DNA of 64,000 nucleotides from Leucocoprinus leucothites (lineage: Eukaryota > Basidiomycota > Agaricomycetes > Agaricales > Agaricaceae). A model generated the notes under the pieces. That model was not told the origin of the DNA and made no database searches. It saw nothing but the letters and a program-made list of their open reading frames with translations. The stretch lies in NCBI GenBank assembly GCA_013368445.1, contig JAACJO010000002.1:2418001-2482000 (forward strand). The letters are read 5' to 3'. A program made the position numbers and the translations under genes. Shown piece after piece: positions 19,370 through 31,055 of this stretch (its first letter is position 1; each line of letters begins with the position of its first letter).

Positions 19370-21138
19370 TTAAACTTCTTCAATCCGATCATCTTCATCC
19401 TCATCCTCCACCTTCCCACTTTGAGACCCAGCTTGAATTCGAGGAGCCAACGCACTCCCAGCAGCACTGGTGACAGGTTTAAAATACACAGGCCTATCCA
19501 CGTCGAGATTTTCCTCGTCCACCTCCAGCGTCGCTATATCCTCTCCTTCGGGTAACGGTTGACCCGGTTCGTCACCTTTAAGGAGCTGAACTAGTCTTTC
19601 TATGTGTTCTGAGACCTATATCCAAACAATGGGAATGAGAACGGGAAGGAGAAGAGGATAGAGAGAGGGTACATTATCGACTTGTTCGTGTTCGTGCGCT
19701 ACGCGAATGATCTCGTATACACCATGCGAGCGGAGGTAGTCCCTGCCCCAACGGGTGTGACAGAGGAGAAGGAGGGTTTCGATGAGTGTGAGACGGATAA
19801 AAGGGTCCGATTCGCGGGTTTTGGTAGGTGGAAGGAATTGAAGGGGTTCAAGGAGTTTTTCTTGATCCTAAAAATCATATACGTATAATGTAATCAACCA
19901 TGGGTGGGAGATGGACGTACCTCGAACTCGAATTCTTCGGGACCGGCGAGGGGGAGTAAGAGGTAAGGGAGTGCGTCTATTCCTGGTGCAGTTGTATCTT
20001 TTGGTGGGACAGAGATTTGGAAAGATTCGGGGCTGAGAATGGCCTTATGGCCTGTTGCGAGGAATGCGCAGTTTCTTTTACGCCACACGCAGAACAGGTC
20101 AGGGTTAGATAAGATAAGATCTTGTGGAGATACGTACTTGATAGTCGAAGCGACACCTCCACGACGGATGTGATCGCGATGTTCTGTGAAAGCGATGATT
20201 TTGCCGAGTGGGTATGCGAGGTTTTCTGTTGGCTTGAGGACGTTTGTAGGCTGTGGTGATAAAAAGTAGTTTCTCCCGATCGGCGACTAACACGATCAAT
20301 GAAAATCTTGAGCGGTCTGGTAATCTCATACTCACCACAGTCAAATTCGCAAACACATTAGCCAAAAAGTGTAACTCTCCCTTTCTCTTCCTCTTCTCCA
20401 AATCCTTGATATCACCGATCGTAGCACCTTGAACAAACGCATCGACAAGTAAAGGTAACGCTGGGACAGAGATTTCACCCCAGATGGATAAGGTACAGGT
20501 GCAGGACAAGAAGCGGATCGGGAGTCAACGGTGTATACGCCGTTGGGGAGACGCTTGTCTGGGATGATGGTGATTTGGAGGTTGAGGAGGATATTGCATG
20601 CGGCGGAGGAGGTGGTTAGGTTGGAGAGGAGCATGGAGGCGAGATCGGCGAGAATGGCATGGGGGTTCTGGTGTTAGATTGGGTGAGGGAGTTGGGTAAG
20701 GATGGGAAGTGGATTACGCACAATGATGTATGAGACGAGGAAAGTGATGAAGGAAGGCTCGGAGAGGGAGAGATGGTGAGTGGTGAATCGGAGAGATTGA
20801 CGAGCGCACGGAAAGCATCGTGAGCGACGTTCTATCAGGGAATTAGAAAAAACACCGATGTAGGATAAGTTAAAGTCGCACTAGCTGGTCTCTACATAGC
20901 ACCTTCAGATCTCTAACAATGTCACTTTCCTTGGGTTTCTGCAGACCTCCGCCGCTCAAGCCTGCAAAAAAGATATTTCGGTGCGGGGAACCCTTAGGGG
21001 TGTGCGGGACAAGATTTTCAAGTGCCAGAGCGCGCACTTGAACATTTCTGTCGCGCAGAAACGGAATGAGCTGTCCATGAATATTAGTAGAATCCAAGGA
21101 CAGCAGGCATAGCGCACCTCACGGAGTTGGGCGTCCAT
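19370..21138 (-). CDS. HGH1: HGH1 homologue (ARM-like), with two apparent one-base frameshifts
   Basis: HGH1 is an armadillo-like factor that in yeast helps eEF2 folding with chaperones. Eight exons: 21138-21118, 21070-20903, 20831-20722, 20667-20336, 20250-20138, 20074-19921, 19867-19673 and 19615-19370. Motifs: QLREL, DRNVQVRALALENL, HTPKGSPHRNIFF, AHDAFRALVNLSDS, LPLLVDAFVQGA, AYPLGKIIAFTEHRDHIRRGG and an acidic C-terminus. Reading is continuous except in exon 3 (about 20780-20795) and exon 4 (at a four-G run, 20478-20481). In each case one base seems missing, and both exon lengths are one short of the phase required. This is either a damaged gene or sequence errors; the otherwise intact splice sites favour error or a very recent lesion. 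Its start is 85 bp from that of SPT20. Confidence 0.82.
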
Positions 21139-21223
21139 GAAGAGTTATCTTGTTCTTGCACGTGACGGGATGGATGAGTATGTGCTTAGTCAGCTGAGAT
21201 GAGGAAGTTGTACTACGTCGACG

Positions 21224-24200
21224 ATGGCGGGGAGCAACCGGAGGCGAAGTGTAGACGCGCTGCTCGCAAGGACTGAGTCGCAGCCAGCGTCGTTCACTGT
21301 CCATCTTCATCCAGAACACTGGGTCCTCAATAATGGCTCCAAGTTTCTCTACCACAACCCGACCGCGGTTCGGCTGCTCTTTCCCCTGTTAACTTGTTCG
21401 TATGTGCTTACTAGTTCCAACAGTGTATCCTCGATGATATTCGCGCACATCGCATCCCCGTCGACTTTCTCGACCTATTTGATGCTGCAAAGGCTCCGTT
21501 TTATGATGGTCCGTTGGTTTGTATTCCCGCACGTTCCGAGCTTATATTGTTTCAGGGTGTATGATCGTCGAGTTGCTCGACTATCGTCCGCAGAAGAACA
21601 AGGACACGTCTGCGGATAACCCAGAACGCACACGTGTCGTCCTCCAACCAAACTCGGAGACCCTCTGGGCCGACATCTGTTCTCTCTACCAGAGACATGG
21701 GGCCAGGTGGACAGACCTCGACGCCATCGAAGTAGAATCCAAGATTCTCGTATGTATTCCAGTGCTCCAGGTTGTCACCTATATTTATTCTCTTCGTAGA
21801 AAGCGACTGCGCCTCCGCTCTGTCTGGATCCCGATCCACATCTCACTCGTGTTGTGAATCATATTTCACGAGTCACAGCGCCGACTGTGCCCAACTCTCT
21901 CAAACGCAAAGCGGTGGCACTTGATCCAGAGGACGATGAGCATGAGAAGCTCAGACGAGCAAAGATCATGGCTTTTGCCAACCCACCAAGGCACAAGTTA
22001 CACAGTCCAAAGTACGTCTCTGTACAATGCCCGACTCTCCTTATATTGACCACTATCTTAGCTATCACCTCCTGGACATGATGCGGGAGAGGGTTCGATC
22101 CAAGCCACAGACTCCAGCGCCTATAGCTCAAGCTTCCGGTCCCCAGTACCTCAACCAGTCGCAACCTCCACCTGCTCCCCAGCCACAACCTACAGCTCAA
22201 CCCACTACTCCTGCTCCTCCACAACCCAGCGCCGCATCACCAGTGGACAAGAAACCAACACCACAGCCGACAAAAATTGCTACTCCTCAAGCACCTTACA
22301 CCACCCCCGCATACGTTCAGTCCAATACACCCATGCCGCCACCCCAACAAACTACTAATCAGTTCATCCATCAACATCCTCAGATGAATCCTCCTCCGCC
22401 TCCTACCCAACAGGTGTATCCAAGCTCCGTGTCTCCAGAGGTAGCCAAACGCGTTCCGACGCCTGCTCAGCATCCTCCCACTGCTCCGCCTCGACCACCT
22501 TCACGGCTGCCTCAGCAGTATGTACCGCCACAGCCCATACCACCGCCCCAACCACCTCAGTCTCACGCTTCCCCGCCAAACGTGCATCCACCACCACAAC
22601 AAACGATACCCCAAGCTCCTACTCCCGTTTCTCATCAAAATGTCCCTCACCAAGCACCACCACAACAGCAGCAGCCACCGCCTACATCGCATCCACAAGT
22701 TCAGCATCACCATATTCAACCTTCTCAGCAACAATTACAACATCCGCCTCAACAAATCTCACAACCTCCTCGACCGCCATCTGTGCGGGGTTCACGAACA
22801 CCTATACCTATACATCAACAACACCAGTTATCGCAGCAACATAATCCTATGCAACTACCGCAAACGCGGACGCCGATTCAGCAACCTCAGCAATTACAGC
22901 CGCCGCAACGTCATTCCCCGATTACGAGTATTCCTCCGCAACCACAACCGACACCACAGCAGCAGCAGCAACAAGTGATGCATCGACCGCCTTCTACGCG
23001 GCCACAACAGACGCCTATTATGACCCATGCCAACGTTCATCCTCACGCTCGTCCTGGACAACAGTCCAGTCCGCCCCCATCTCACCTCCATGCGCAACAA
23101 CCTCCACAGCAACAAGTCCAACATCATGTAGTTCCACAGCAGGTGCAACCTCACCTTCATCCCGGTGTGCAGCAGCAACAGCAGCAACAGCAACAACAGG
23201 CGCAGATGGCAGCACGTACGCCACAGCTGTCGCACCAGCAGACTGCGCCTTCTGCCACGCCTAATCTCGCACATCCGCAAGTGCAATCTGTGCAAGCGCA
23301 GGGTACACCGCGGCAGTATGCTGTGTCGCCGAAACCTGGACCGGCGCGTACAGCTCGTACACCCGTTCCTCAAGGCGTCGGAGTCGGTATCGCCGTTACC
23401 GGTGGTGGAGGAGTACAACAGACTCCCGTCATTGGACATGCTGCACTTCCCGGTGGTGGTGCTGGCGGTCACCCACAAGCTCAACAGCACGCTCAATCAC
23501 AGCAGATGCTGCAGCAGCACCAACAAGCGTTAATGGCAGCTGTAGCGTCCAGTAATCATCAAGGACAACTTCCTTCCCATCTTCTTAACCACCCAGGCAT
23601 GTTGGCGAGATTAAAGGCGGCTGCTCAGGCTGGTGCGGGGAATAATAGCAATAACAATAATCCTGGTCAACAAGGGACGATGCAGCCTCCTCAGGTGCCT
23701 GGCGCGAATCAAACAAATGCTCAGACTCAGCAGCAGCAACAACAGCTTTCACAACTGTACTTCGCGCATCAGAGATCGTTACTTGCCAAAGCCGGTCGGG
23801 CGGGTACGCCTGGTAATCCTACCGCCGCTGGTGGACAACAGGGTATGATGAATATGGCTGGTGGTGCTGGGGGGATGAGAGGAATGCCTAATGCGCAACA
23901 GTTGCAAGCGCTTGCTGCTGCTCGTGCTAATGCTGGTTCTGCCGCTCCGTCCGGTGCTCAGGGTCCTGGACCTGGTGCGGGAGGAGGAGGACAGTATACG
24001 CAACAACAGTTGATGGCGCTTCAGCAGCAATACATGAGAGCTCAAGCTCAAGCGCAGGCTCAGGCTCAGGCGAATGGGGCAGCAGGGATGATAAATGGGA
24101 TGAATGGGATGAATGGGATAAGTGCGGAACAGTTGAAGATGTTGCAGGCGCAGGCTCAAGTACAGGCTCAGCAGGCCCAACATGCCGCTCAGCAGCAGCA

Positions 24201-24687
24201 GCAACATCTTCCTCACTCTCAACAAGGCCAACAACAACAGGGAGGAGTAGGAGGCGCAGGGAGACATCCGACACCTCAACCGCATCATCCGACCCTCGCT
24301 CAACAACAACAACAGCAGCAGCAGCAGCAACAGGGAGCAGGAGGGGCAGGACAGATTAAACCCCCAGGAGCACCAGCTAACCCGACGGCAGCGCAGCAGT
24401 ATTATATTCAACAGATGCAGCAGATGCAGCAGATGGGTTTGGGTGGGTATAATTTACAGAATATGCAGGCTGCGCAGGGGTATCATGGGTGGTCTGCGGC
24501 GGCTGCGGCTGGGAGGATGATGGTTCCGCAGCAGCAGCAGCCGGGGGCAGGCCAACAAGGTCAAGGACAGGGACAAGGGCAAGGACAGGCGGCGCAGATG
24601 GCTGCGGCGGTGGCTCAGGCTCAGGCTCAAGCTCAAGCTGCGTTGGCTAAGGGGGCTGGAGGGGGTGGGGCTGGAGTGGGGAGGTAG
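21224..24687 (+). CDS. SPT20: SPT20-like SAGA complex subunit with long Gln/Pro-rich tail
   Basis: Structural subunit of the SAGA histone acetyltransferase coactivator. Exons 21224-21367, 21424-21508, 21556-21749, 21800-22011 and 22062-24687 join in phase to 1086 residues. The conserved Spt20 domain lies in exons 1-4: FTVHLHPEHWVLNNG, LDDIRAHRIPVDFLDLFD, FYDGCMIVELLDYRP, RTRVVLQPNSETLWADI, ATAPPLCLDPDPHLTRVVNHI. From about residue 225 onward the protein is low-complexity (Pro-rich, then Gln/His/Ala/Gly-rich), encoded in one uninterrupted 2.6-kb exon. CAG/CAA tracts make this exon prone to length change. Very likely nuclear. Confidence 0.85.
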
Positions 24688-27185
24688 GGAGAGCATACCG
24701 TTTGGTTATTTTGATTTTTCAGATTTGTACTACTGTTACTGTCGTGTTCGTGTGTGTAGAGGTTGTGTGGATGGAGTTGGATTGTAGGATGGATTCATCG
24801 TCGGAGCGGGTTTTTCTCTCTTTTCTCCCCTACTGCATGCTTGGAATGGTTTGGTATTTACGCGTCGTTTGTAATTATATTATCGTCGGTTTTTTTCTGG
24901 TTTTTCACTACATTTCAGGAGTGTCGTCCTTTTTTGATCACCGCTAGAACAATGTGTGTGAAACGGCCCGAGTGGTCCAAGGCGCCAGTTTTGTCGCGAC
25001 CCCTTGGGTCAGATTTTAGTCTTTCCGGGTCCTGTCAATAAGTGTCAAGACCCCGAATATGACAGGCGTCTATTATGGTAATGTAGAGTCACCATCATGA
25101 TGCCCTTGAGTAGACGGCCGAATAATTGACCGACAAGCATCGGTCATTGGGCCCCGACTTTTAAACCCATGGCCCTCTAGAATTCTCACACAGTCGACAT
25201 GTTTATCTTATGCAGCTTACTGGGACATGATCGATGATGATAAGTATCTCCATGTTCATCACAAAAGAGATTAAAAGGGGTGACGTTCGATATGTATAGC
25301 TCTCGCGGCCGAGAGGACGATAAATTTCACTTGTCGTCTTATGCCTGACTAAGGCTCCTCGATGTCCGAGGACTCATTGTGGCCCATTGTGCCAGAAACT
25401 GACAAGTTGGTACCGAACGGCGGCAAAATGGCAGGCCGATCGTGTTCGAAGCATATGAAATTACCTGTGGCAAATATAGTGGCAAATGGTATGGAATTAA
25501 ACGACTGCTACGGTCACTGCTTCTTCAAAATTGGCGACTCGAGGAGAATACTTTGACCGCCGATTTCCTGACATCATTCACATGTCCGTCTTGGAATCAC
25601 TTTATGCCGGTATGTCGTCAATAACGTCCCTCGAGGATATCTTCACTATATCATCGAAGTCTATTGAAAGACACATTATGCCGGGCGGTCACCAAAAAAA
25701 AATCACACGGACGAAGTTCTCAAGACTACTTCTGATCCCTCTGGAAGGGCCCCACAGGGAACACAATCTTTCACTGACGTGTTTCATCATTTTTTTAACA
25801 TGCTTCTTCCGAGAGGTAGGGATCACATCAAAATACAATACACTATCACTGAGGGAATGTCCTTATGTTATGTAGTTGCGACGGGCCTATATACACACTG
25901 GGCATGACAATGCAACTTCCTGCGTCATAAACGACTCTCTGTCTGCTTCTTTCATGGAGCATCTTCAACTTTTTTTCTCATCGTTTTAAATTTGGATTAG
26001 GTTTTGAATTAAGAAAAGCAGGATGTATGTACCTGAGGAACACCCTAACTTCTAAGGATAATTTCGGTGTACTGCGCGTCCTCCGGTCCGTTAAGCTGAT
26101 GGACAGATATTCTTCATCAGATAATTCAACCCTTTGGATATCCAGGTAAGCTTTTGTTCCCTATGTTAGATGCGCAGGGTCTAGCACCAAGACAAAGGAA
26201 ACTTTTGCAGCTGGGCTTTTTGGTCAGTTACCTGCAATCGTCTTTTTGCATGCTTCCAATCATTTCAATACGGATGTTGTGTGCTCGGCCAACTGAACGC
26301 GATGTACATACATATTAGCATTCACCTGTGGTCATGGAATTCCGGAGAGAATTTGCCATTCGCATAAATGATGATCCACACAGTCATACGAAAATACACT
26401 TGCGTATATGTGTATTAAGGCTGCTGATTCCATGTTTCGTATTCATTAGGAGTCAGCAGATTGTGCCGAAAGCGCCTGAGATAGAGATAAGACTGACATG
26501 GGATATTATTCCAATAAAATACCCGCTGTAATGATGCGCCGAGGTGTCAATGTTTGCAATAATTACCCAACCTGTCCAGTCAAATCAACAAGGCTTGACC
26601 TGTGAAAAATCGGTCCAACGAAAATAGGAGGCACCATGTTCTGGGTGCTGGGGACTGCTGGTGTCCAAACAGTCCCGGAATATATACCTGGACCTCGGGT
26701 CTATTGATTTTCTTTCTGGAACCCTGTATATGGTGACTGGCAGCGAATAGATGTCAGCTAACTGGGGTCTGGCACACATTTCCACCTATACTCAGCGCTG
26801 AATGTGGGACATTGTACTACTCATCCGAGAACCACGATGTATTTGGCCACAGCTATTTTTGTTCCGAGAACTGTATCAGAACAACAATTATTCATACAGA
26901 AGGAGGATTCTTGGAAGGTATCTGAAATATTCACGAGGGCTCGGACGAAAGTAGGGAAAAGAATTGCCCCAAGGGTAAATGCGGTGAAACAACAGGGGGC
27001 AAATTAACTAAAACCAAAAATTGCAGGAGACATAGCGATCGAGAGCGCAACAAGACGAGCAGGAGAAGCCTAAGAGGCACCAGAGAAATAGAGAAGGAGC
27101 ATACGAGTAAAGGGTAACTGAAAATATATGACAATACAAGAAAATACGGTTAGAAGGTACTCAAGGTAGTGGGCAATTGCTAGTT
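24688..27185. other. Gene-poor interval of 2.5 kb
   Basis: Downstream of SPT20 and of the GATA gene, whose 3' ends face each other here. The sequence is AT-richer, with short frames in all phases (the longest about 114 codons, 25531-25875) and no family motif that I recognise. A TGTCAAGACCCC string at 25045 resembles the start of some fungal LTRs, but I find no matching end, repeat copy or pol/gag coding. Confidence 0.45.
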
Positions 27186-29938
27186 TCATTTGTTTGTTCT
27201 ATCATTCGAATACGGACTTGGACCATCATCGTCGTCGCTATCTCCATCTGAATCAACGTCAGCGGCATTTTGCTGAGAAGATGCTTGTCCGTTTGGCCGT
27301 CCGTTAGTATTGAATTTCTCCCGGACGCGCTTTTTAATCTAGGATCAAAAGTGAGATGAAACGAGAGAATGATCATCATAGGTAAGACTCACCATCTTCG
27401 CATAAACAAGTCCACACGCATTGCAAAGAGTACGCGGACCTATGGAATATCGTTAGACTGATGTTCGCTTTTCAGGAAGCACCATACCCATGGGTCCACG
27501 CCTCCATTCGGGTGTTGAGGTAGCATTACATCCCAAACATGTCTGGCCCTGGTTTTCGCCTTGGGCTGTGTTCCCCTCGTCTGTTTTCTGAAGAAATAGC
27601 ACGAGAGGTAGATCGTGAATCCTGAGAAAAAGCCATGGAAGGTACAATACTCACCTGTTTTTTGGCAGGAGGGCCAGTCGAGTTGGCGGTATTTGAGCTT
27701 GAGCCTGTAGATGCTGGGACAATGGGTCCAGGGGCGGAAGTCCCATTAAGAAGGCCCTCTTTTGAATCCTCTCTCGTATTGCTTGCCGCCGCTGTTGAAG
27801 GGAGACCATTTGCACCGCTCAAAGATGAATAACTTGAGGTGGTACTTCCACCTCCAGTCGCCTGTTCAAGCATCTGCGATGCTTGGGTAGCGCATTGCAG
27901 CATTTTATCGAACAATTCCATTGGTGGAATTTTTCCTCCGCTCTTCATCACATCGCCATTGTCTAGGATCGTTTTGTACGACTCTAGAAGCTAATCTCCC
28001 CGAAGAGCCGGTCAGTAGGGTTTCACCAAGAAACCATGCATATAACAGCGACAATCAAAACCGAAGAGATAATTTCCCCAATAAGGCCAATCCCAATTCC
28101 CACAACGACCCAATTCAAGTCATGGGAGACGTACCATATCCATCAACCAAGATTGTCCATCAAAGCCAAATCATGACATATTTCCAATCAATCAGCCGCA
28201 CCCGGAGTCCAGACAGACCGCGTCAAGCCGATACCCATTTCGTCAACGTCAAAGAATTTCATACCCCAAAACGCCAAAGCGACAATCAAGCAAATAACCA
28301 TACTACAGTCAGCTCAGGCGTCACGTTCCTGGAAGAAATAAGACACACCTTGAGGAAGTCAAGCCCTGTTGTCATCCCTGGAGACACTGTAGGGGGTGGA
28401 GCAGCTGATACTGGAGGACTGGTAAGCGCGGGAGGAGCGGGCTGAGGTGGAGGCGGGGCCGGGGGTTGTGCATGGATAGGGGCATGCGAGGCATGCGATC
28501 CGGGAGGAGGCGCGGTGTGTGCTGACACAGGGGAATCTCTTGGTCGAACAGTCTGTACTGTAGTTGCCCCAGCTATTGTTGAAGATGAGGATATGGGTAT
28601 AGGCGTAGGTGCAGAAGAAACGGGCGTCGGAGGTGGACGCTGAAGGGGAGGTGGGGGATGATGGGTAGGAGGATGGTGGTAATTTGGATGTTGGGGAATA
28701 CCTCGATCGTCCATTCTTGGAGGTTCCATTCGTGTAGGTTCCATTCGTGTAGGTTCCATCCTCGAGTCCATCCTTGAGTCCATCCTTGAGTCCATCCTTG
28801 AGTCCATCCTCGAATCCATCCTCGAATCCATCCTCGAGTCCATCCTCGAGTCCATCCTCGAGTCCATCCTCGAGTCTATCCTTGAGTCCATCCTTGAATC
28901 CATCCTTGAATCCACCCTCGAGTCCACCCTCGAGTCCATTCGTGTATCCATTCGTGTATCCATTCTTGGGTCCATCCTACTGTCCATCCTGGGATGCATG
29001 CGCGTATCCATGCGCGAGTTGTCTGGGTGTGACATGTCATTCCGGACGTCTATCCTTCTCGGCTCGATGGTTGTCGGAGGAGGAGGTTGTGTGGACTGAG
29101 GTGGAGGATTGTACCCAGAGCTCCCTCTATGGTCGACAGCGCTACTCGTAGGTGTAGCTACATTGTCCTGAGTGGTAGCCGTGGTAGGACGACTTGGAGC
29201 CGAACCATAGTCGGGTTGTGCGTTGGACGGCGGGTGGTGTGATGATTGAGGAGGTGCACCATAGGCAAACTGCTGACCTCCCCAGTGGTTTTCATTGCCC
29301 CAGTTTGAGTGGTGGGGCTGAGGGTGGGGATGTTGAGGGGGAGGTGGTGGAGGTGGCTGTGATATATACGAATTTGGGGGGTATCCGGCAGGAGGACGAG
29401 ATGGTTGATGGGCAGGTTGGTGGGATGGTTGATGGGATGGCTGTTGATGGGATGAAGGTGCAGGTGCAGGTGGGGGAGGTGCACTGTAGTATGAAGGAGG
29501 AGGTTGGTGCTGATGCGGTGGGGGTGGGTGTTGTGGATGGTGTTGAGACTGGTGCGCGGGTGGCGGCTGGTGAGAAGTGGGGGGCAGCGGATGTGGGTTA
29601 CTTGGTTGATGGGGCGAATAAGAATGAGTTGAGGATGAGCTTGAGCGAGGTACAGGCGCGCGAAGTGGGGGATGCCCAAGCTGAGAATGAGAATGTGGGT
29701 GTGGTTGGGGATGAGACTGAGGATGTGTTTGTGGATGTGACTGGGGATGTTGGGAGTGCTGGGAGTGCGGGTGCGACGGATGATTGTCGTAAGTATGAGG
29801 CGGAGGCGGGGGCGCCTGATGTTGGGGATGATGTTGAGGCTGATGCTGAGGTTGATGTTGAGGGTGATGAGGGTAGCTATATTCGTAGCCAATATTGGGA
29901 GGCTGCTGGTGATACATATATCGGCCGTCTGAAGACAT
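27186..29938 (-). CDS. GATA-type zinc finger transcription factor
   Basis: Exons 29938-28349, 27990-27655, 27587-27488, 27439-27393 and 27338-27186 join in phase to 741 residues. A single GATA finger of the CX2CX18CX2C type begins at Cys659 (CLGC, TPEWRRGPMG, then PRTLCNACGLVYAKM across an intron), followed by a basic KKRVREK and an acidic end. The X18 loop is the spacing of the White-collar-2 group, but no PAS domain is visible. The first 530 residues are Pro/His/Gln-rich and hold a tandem MDSR array. The segment after it (LDFLKLLESYKTILDNG) looks helical. The first intron is 358 nt, far longer than others here. Predicted nuclear, sequence-specific regulator. Confidence 0.82.
28715..29010. 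repeat. 12-bp coding tandem repeat (MDSR units) in the GATA gene
   Basis: About twenty near-perfect 12-base units, read on the minus strand as Met-Asp-Ser-Arg with variants MDTR, VDSR and IDSR. They are flanked at 28715-28760 by three 15-base units read as MEPTR or MEPPR. Unit length is a multiple of three, so copy changes would not break the frame. Confidence 0.9.
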
Positions 29939-31055
29939 TGCGTCTATGGGACGGGGGCGAGATAGGAGTGGTGGGGGAATGGTGGCTAGTCGTGAGGGGA
30001 AGGTTTATAACGCGTCGAGCAAGGATAAGAAGCACAGATGGAGGACGTAAAATAATTAACAAAGAAGGAAACAAAAGCCTCGATGAAAGATAGCTAGATT
30101 AAACACAAGAAGTTATAATGAGCCTCTGAAACAGATCCGTGTGTGGTCAAGAAGGGTGGGGCGTTTAAAAAAAAGAAAGGGGAGAAGCACAAGAGTATGA
30201 GCTTGAACGGGGATCAAGCACACGTCGCGGAGATTGATGTTGTTGACGGGTATATGCACCTGAGTTCGACAGTGCCGAGGGAAAAGACACGGTCTCTCAC
30301 GGGAAAGCTGCAAGACTACAGGAGCGTGGAAGAGGCAAGGCAAGAGGAAGCCAGAACGAGGCGATTCTGAGCAAAAGGATCGAGTAAATTGAGGGGATGG
30401 GACCCTTGGGAGAAAGAGTATCAGTAAAAGTGAACACGAGTCCTGGATGACGATAGCATGTATAAGGGTCAAACTTTGGTCAAAGTCTCAGGATTCAACA
30501 TCAAACGGGAGACGCCAGGGACAGATACCCCAACTGGATCAACGTCGCAGGCCGGTGACCCTTGTCAACGACCCTGCAGCTAAGCAGACGACGCAATGGA
30601 TTCGCACCCACGATGCATCATGGGATGATCATTGAATTCTGACCGGGCGCATGCGCCCTGAAACCGTCGGGAAAGTCCTGGGATACGCATATGGCCTGTA
30701 AGCGATTCGTCGGAAGCGACAAAGAGCGCATATATGGAGTATTTGTGCCCAGATAGCTGAACGGAATCTGCAGTGCTGAAGGATACACACCTGAAGTCTC
30801 TCCAGTATGACTTGTCCGTGATACGGCGTGAGCAGTCAACACAGACGTTGTTCACGATACTTAGCAGTCGTAGAGGCAGGAGACAAGGAGGGAGGATGGT
30901 GGACGGGGAAAGAGGAAGAAGTAATGACGACGGTGTTTGCTGAATGACTTAGGGTTGAATTAACCTCGCCAATCGGCCCGCCATTGGCCGAAAACGAAAA
31001 AGTGAATTAAAAGAAAACTAATTAATTACGAAAACTACCTAAAATCGAACCATAA
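29939..31055. other. Intergenic region upstream of the GATA gene
   Basis: 1.1 kb between the GATA gene start and the 3' end of the next minus-strand gene. It probably holds the GATA promoter. No gene, repeat or tRNA that I could confirm. Confidence 0.45.

Noticed and set aside
22520..24411. Several long frames on both strands within SPT20
   Set aside because: They are shadows of the CAG/CCX-rich coding exon, with no motifs of their own.
24955..25040. tRNA-like string (GGCCCGAGTGGTCCAAGGCGCC) after SPT20
   Set aside because: The A box resembles tRNA-Leu/Ser, but no convincing B box, anticodon arm or acceptor pairing follows, so I did not call a tRNA.
27921..28445. 174-codon plus-strand frame across the long GATA intron
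   Set aside because: It overlaps coding exons in antisense and has no recognisable domain; an antisense transcript cannot be excluded, so the intron is listed as a finding instead.
29194..30093. 299-codon open frame on the plus strand
   Set aside because: It is the antisense shadow of the Pro/His-rich first exon of the GATA gene; composition bias explains the openness.
30590..30660. B-box-like GGTGCGAATCC on the minus strand
   Set aside because: No A box or cloverleaf can be formed with the upstream sequence.
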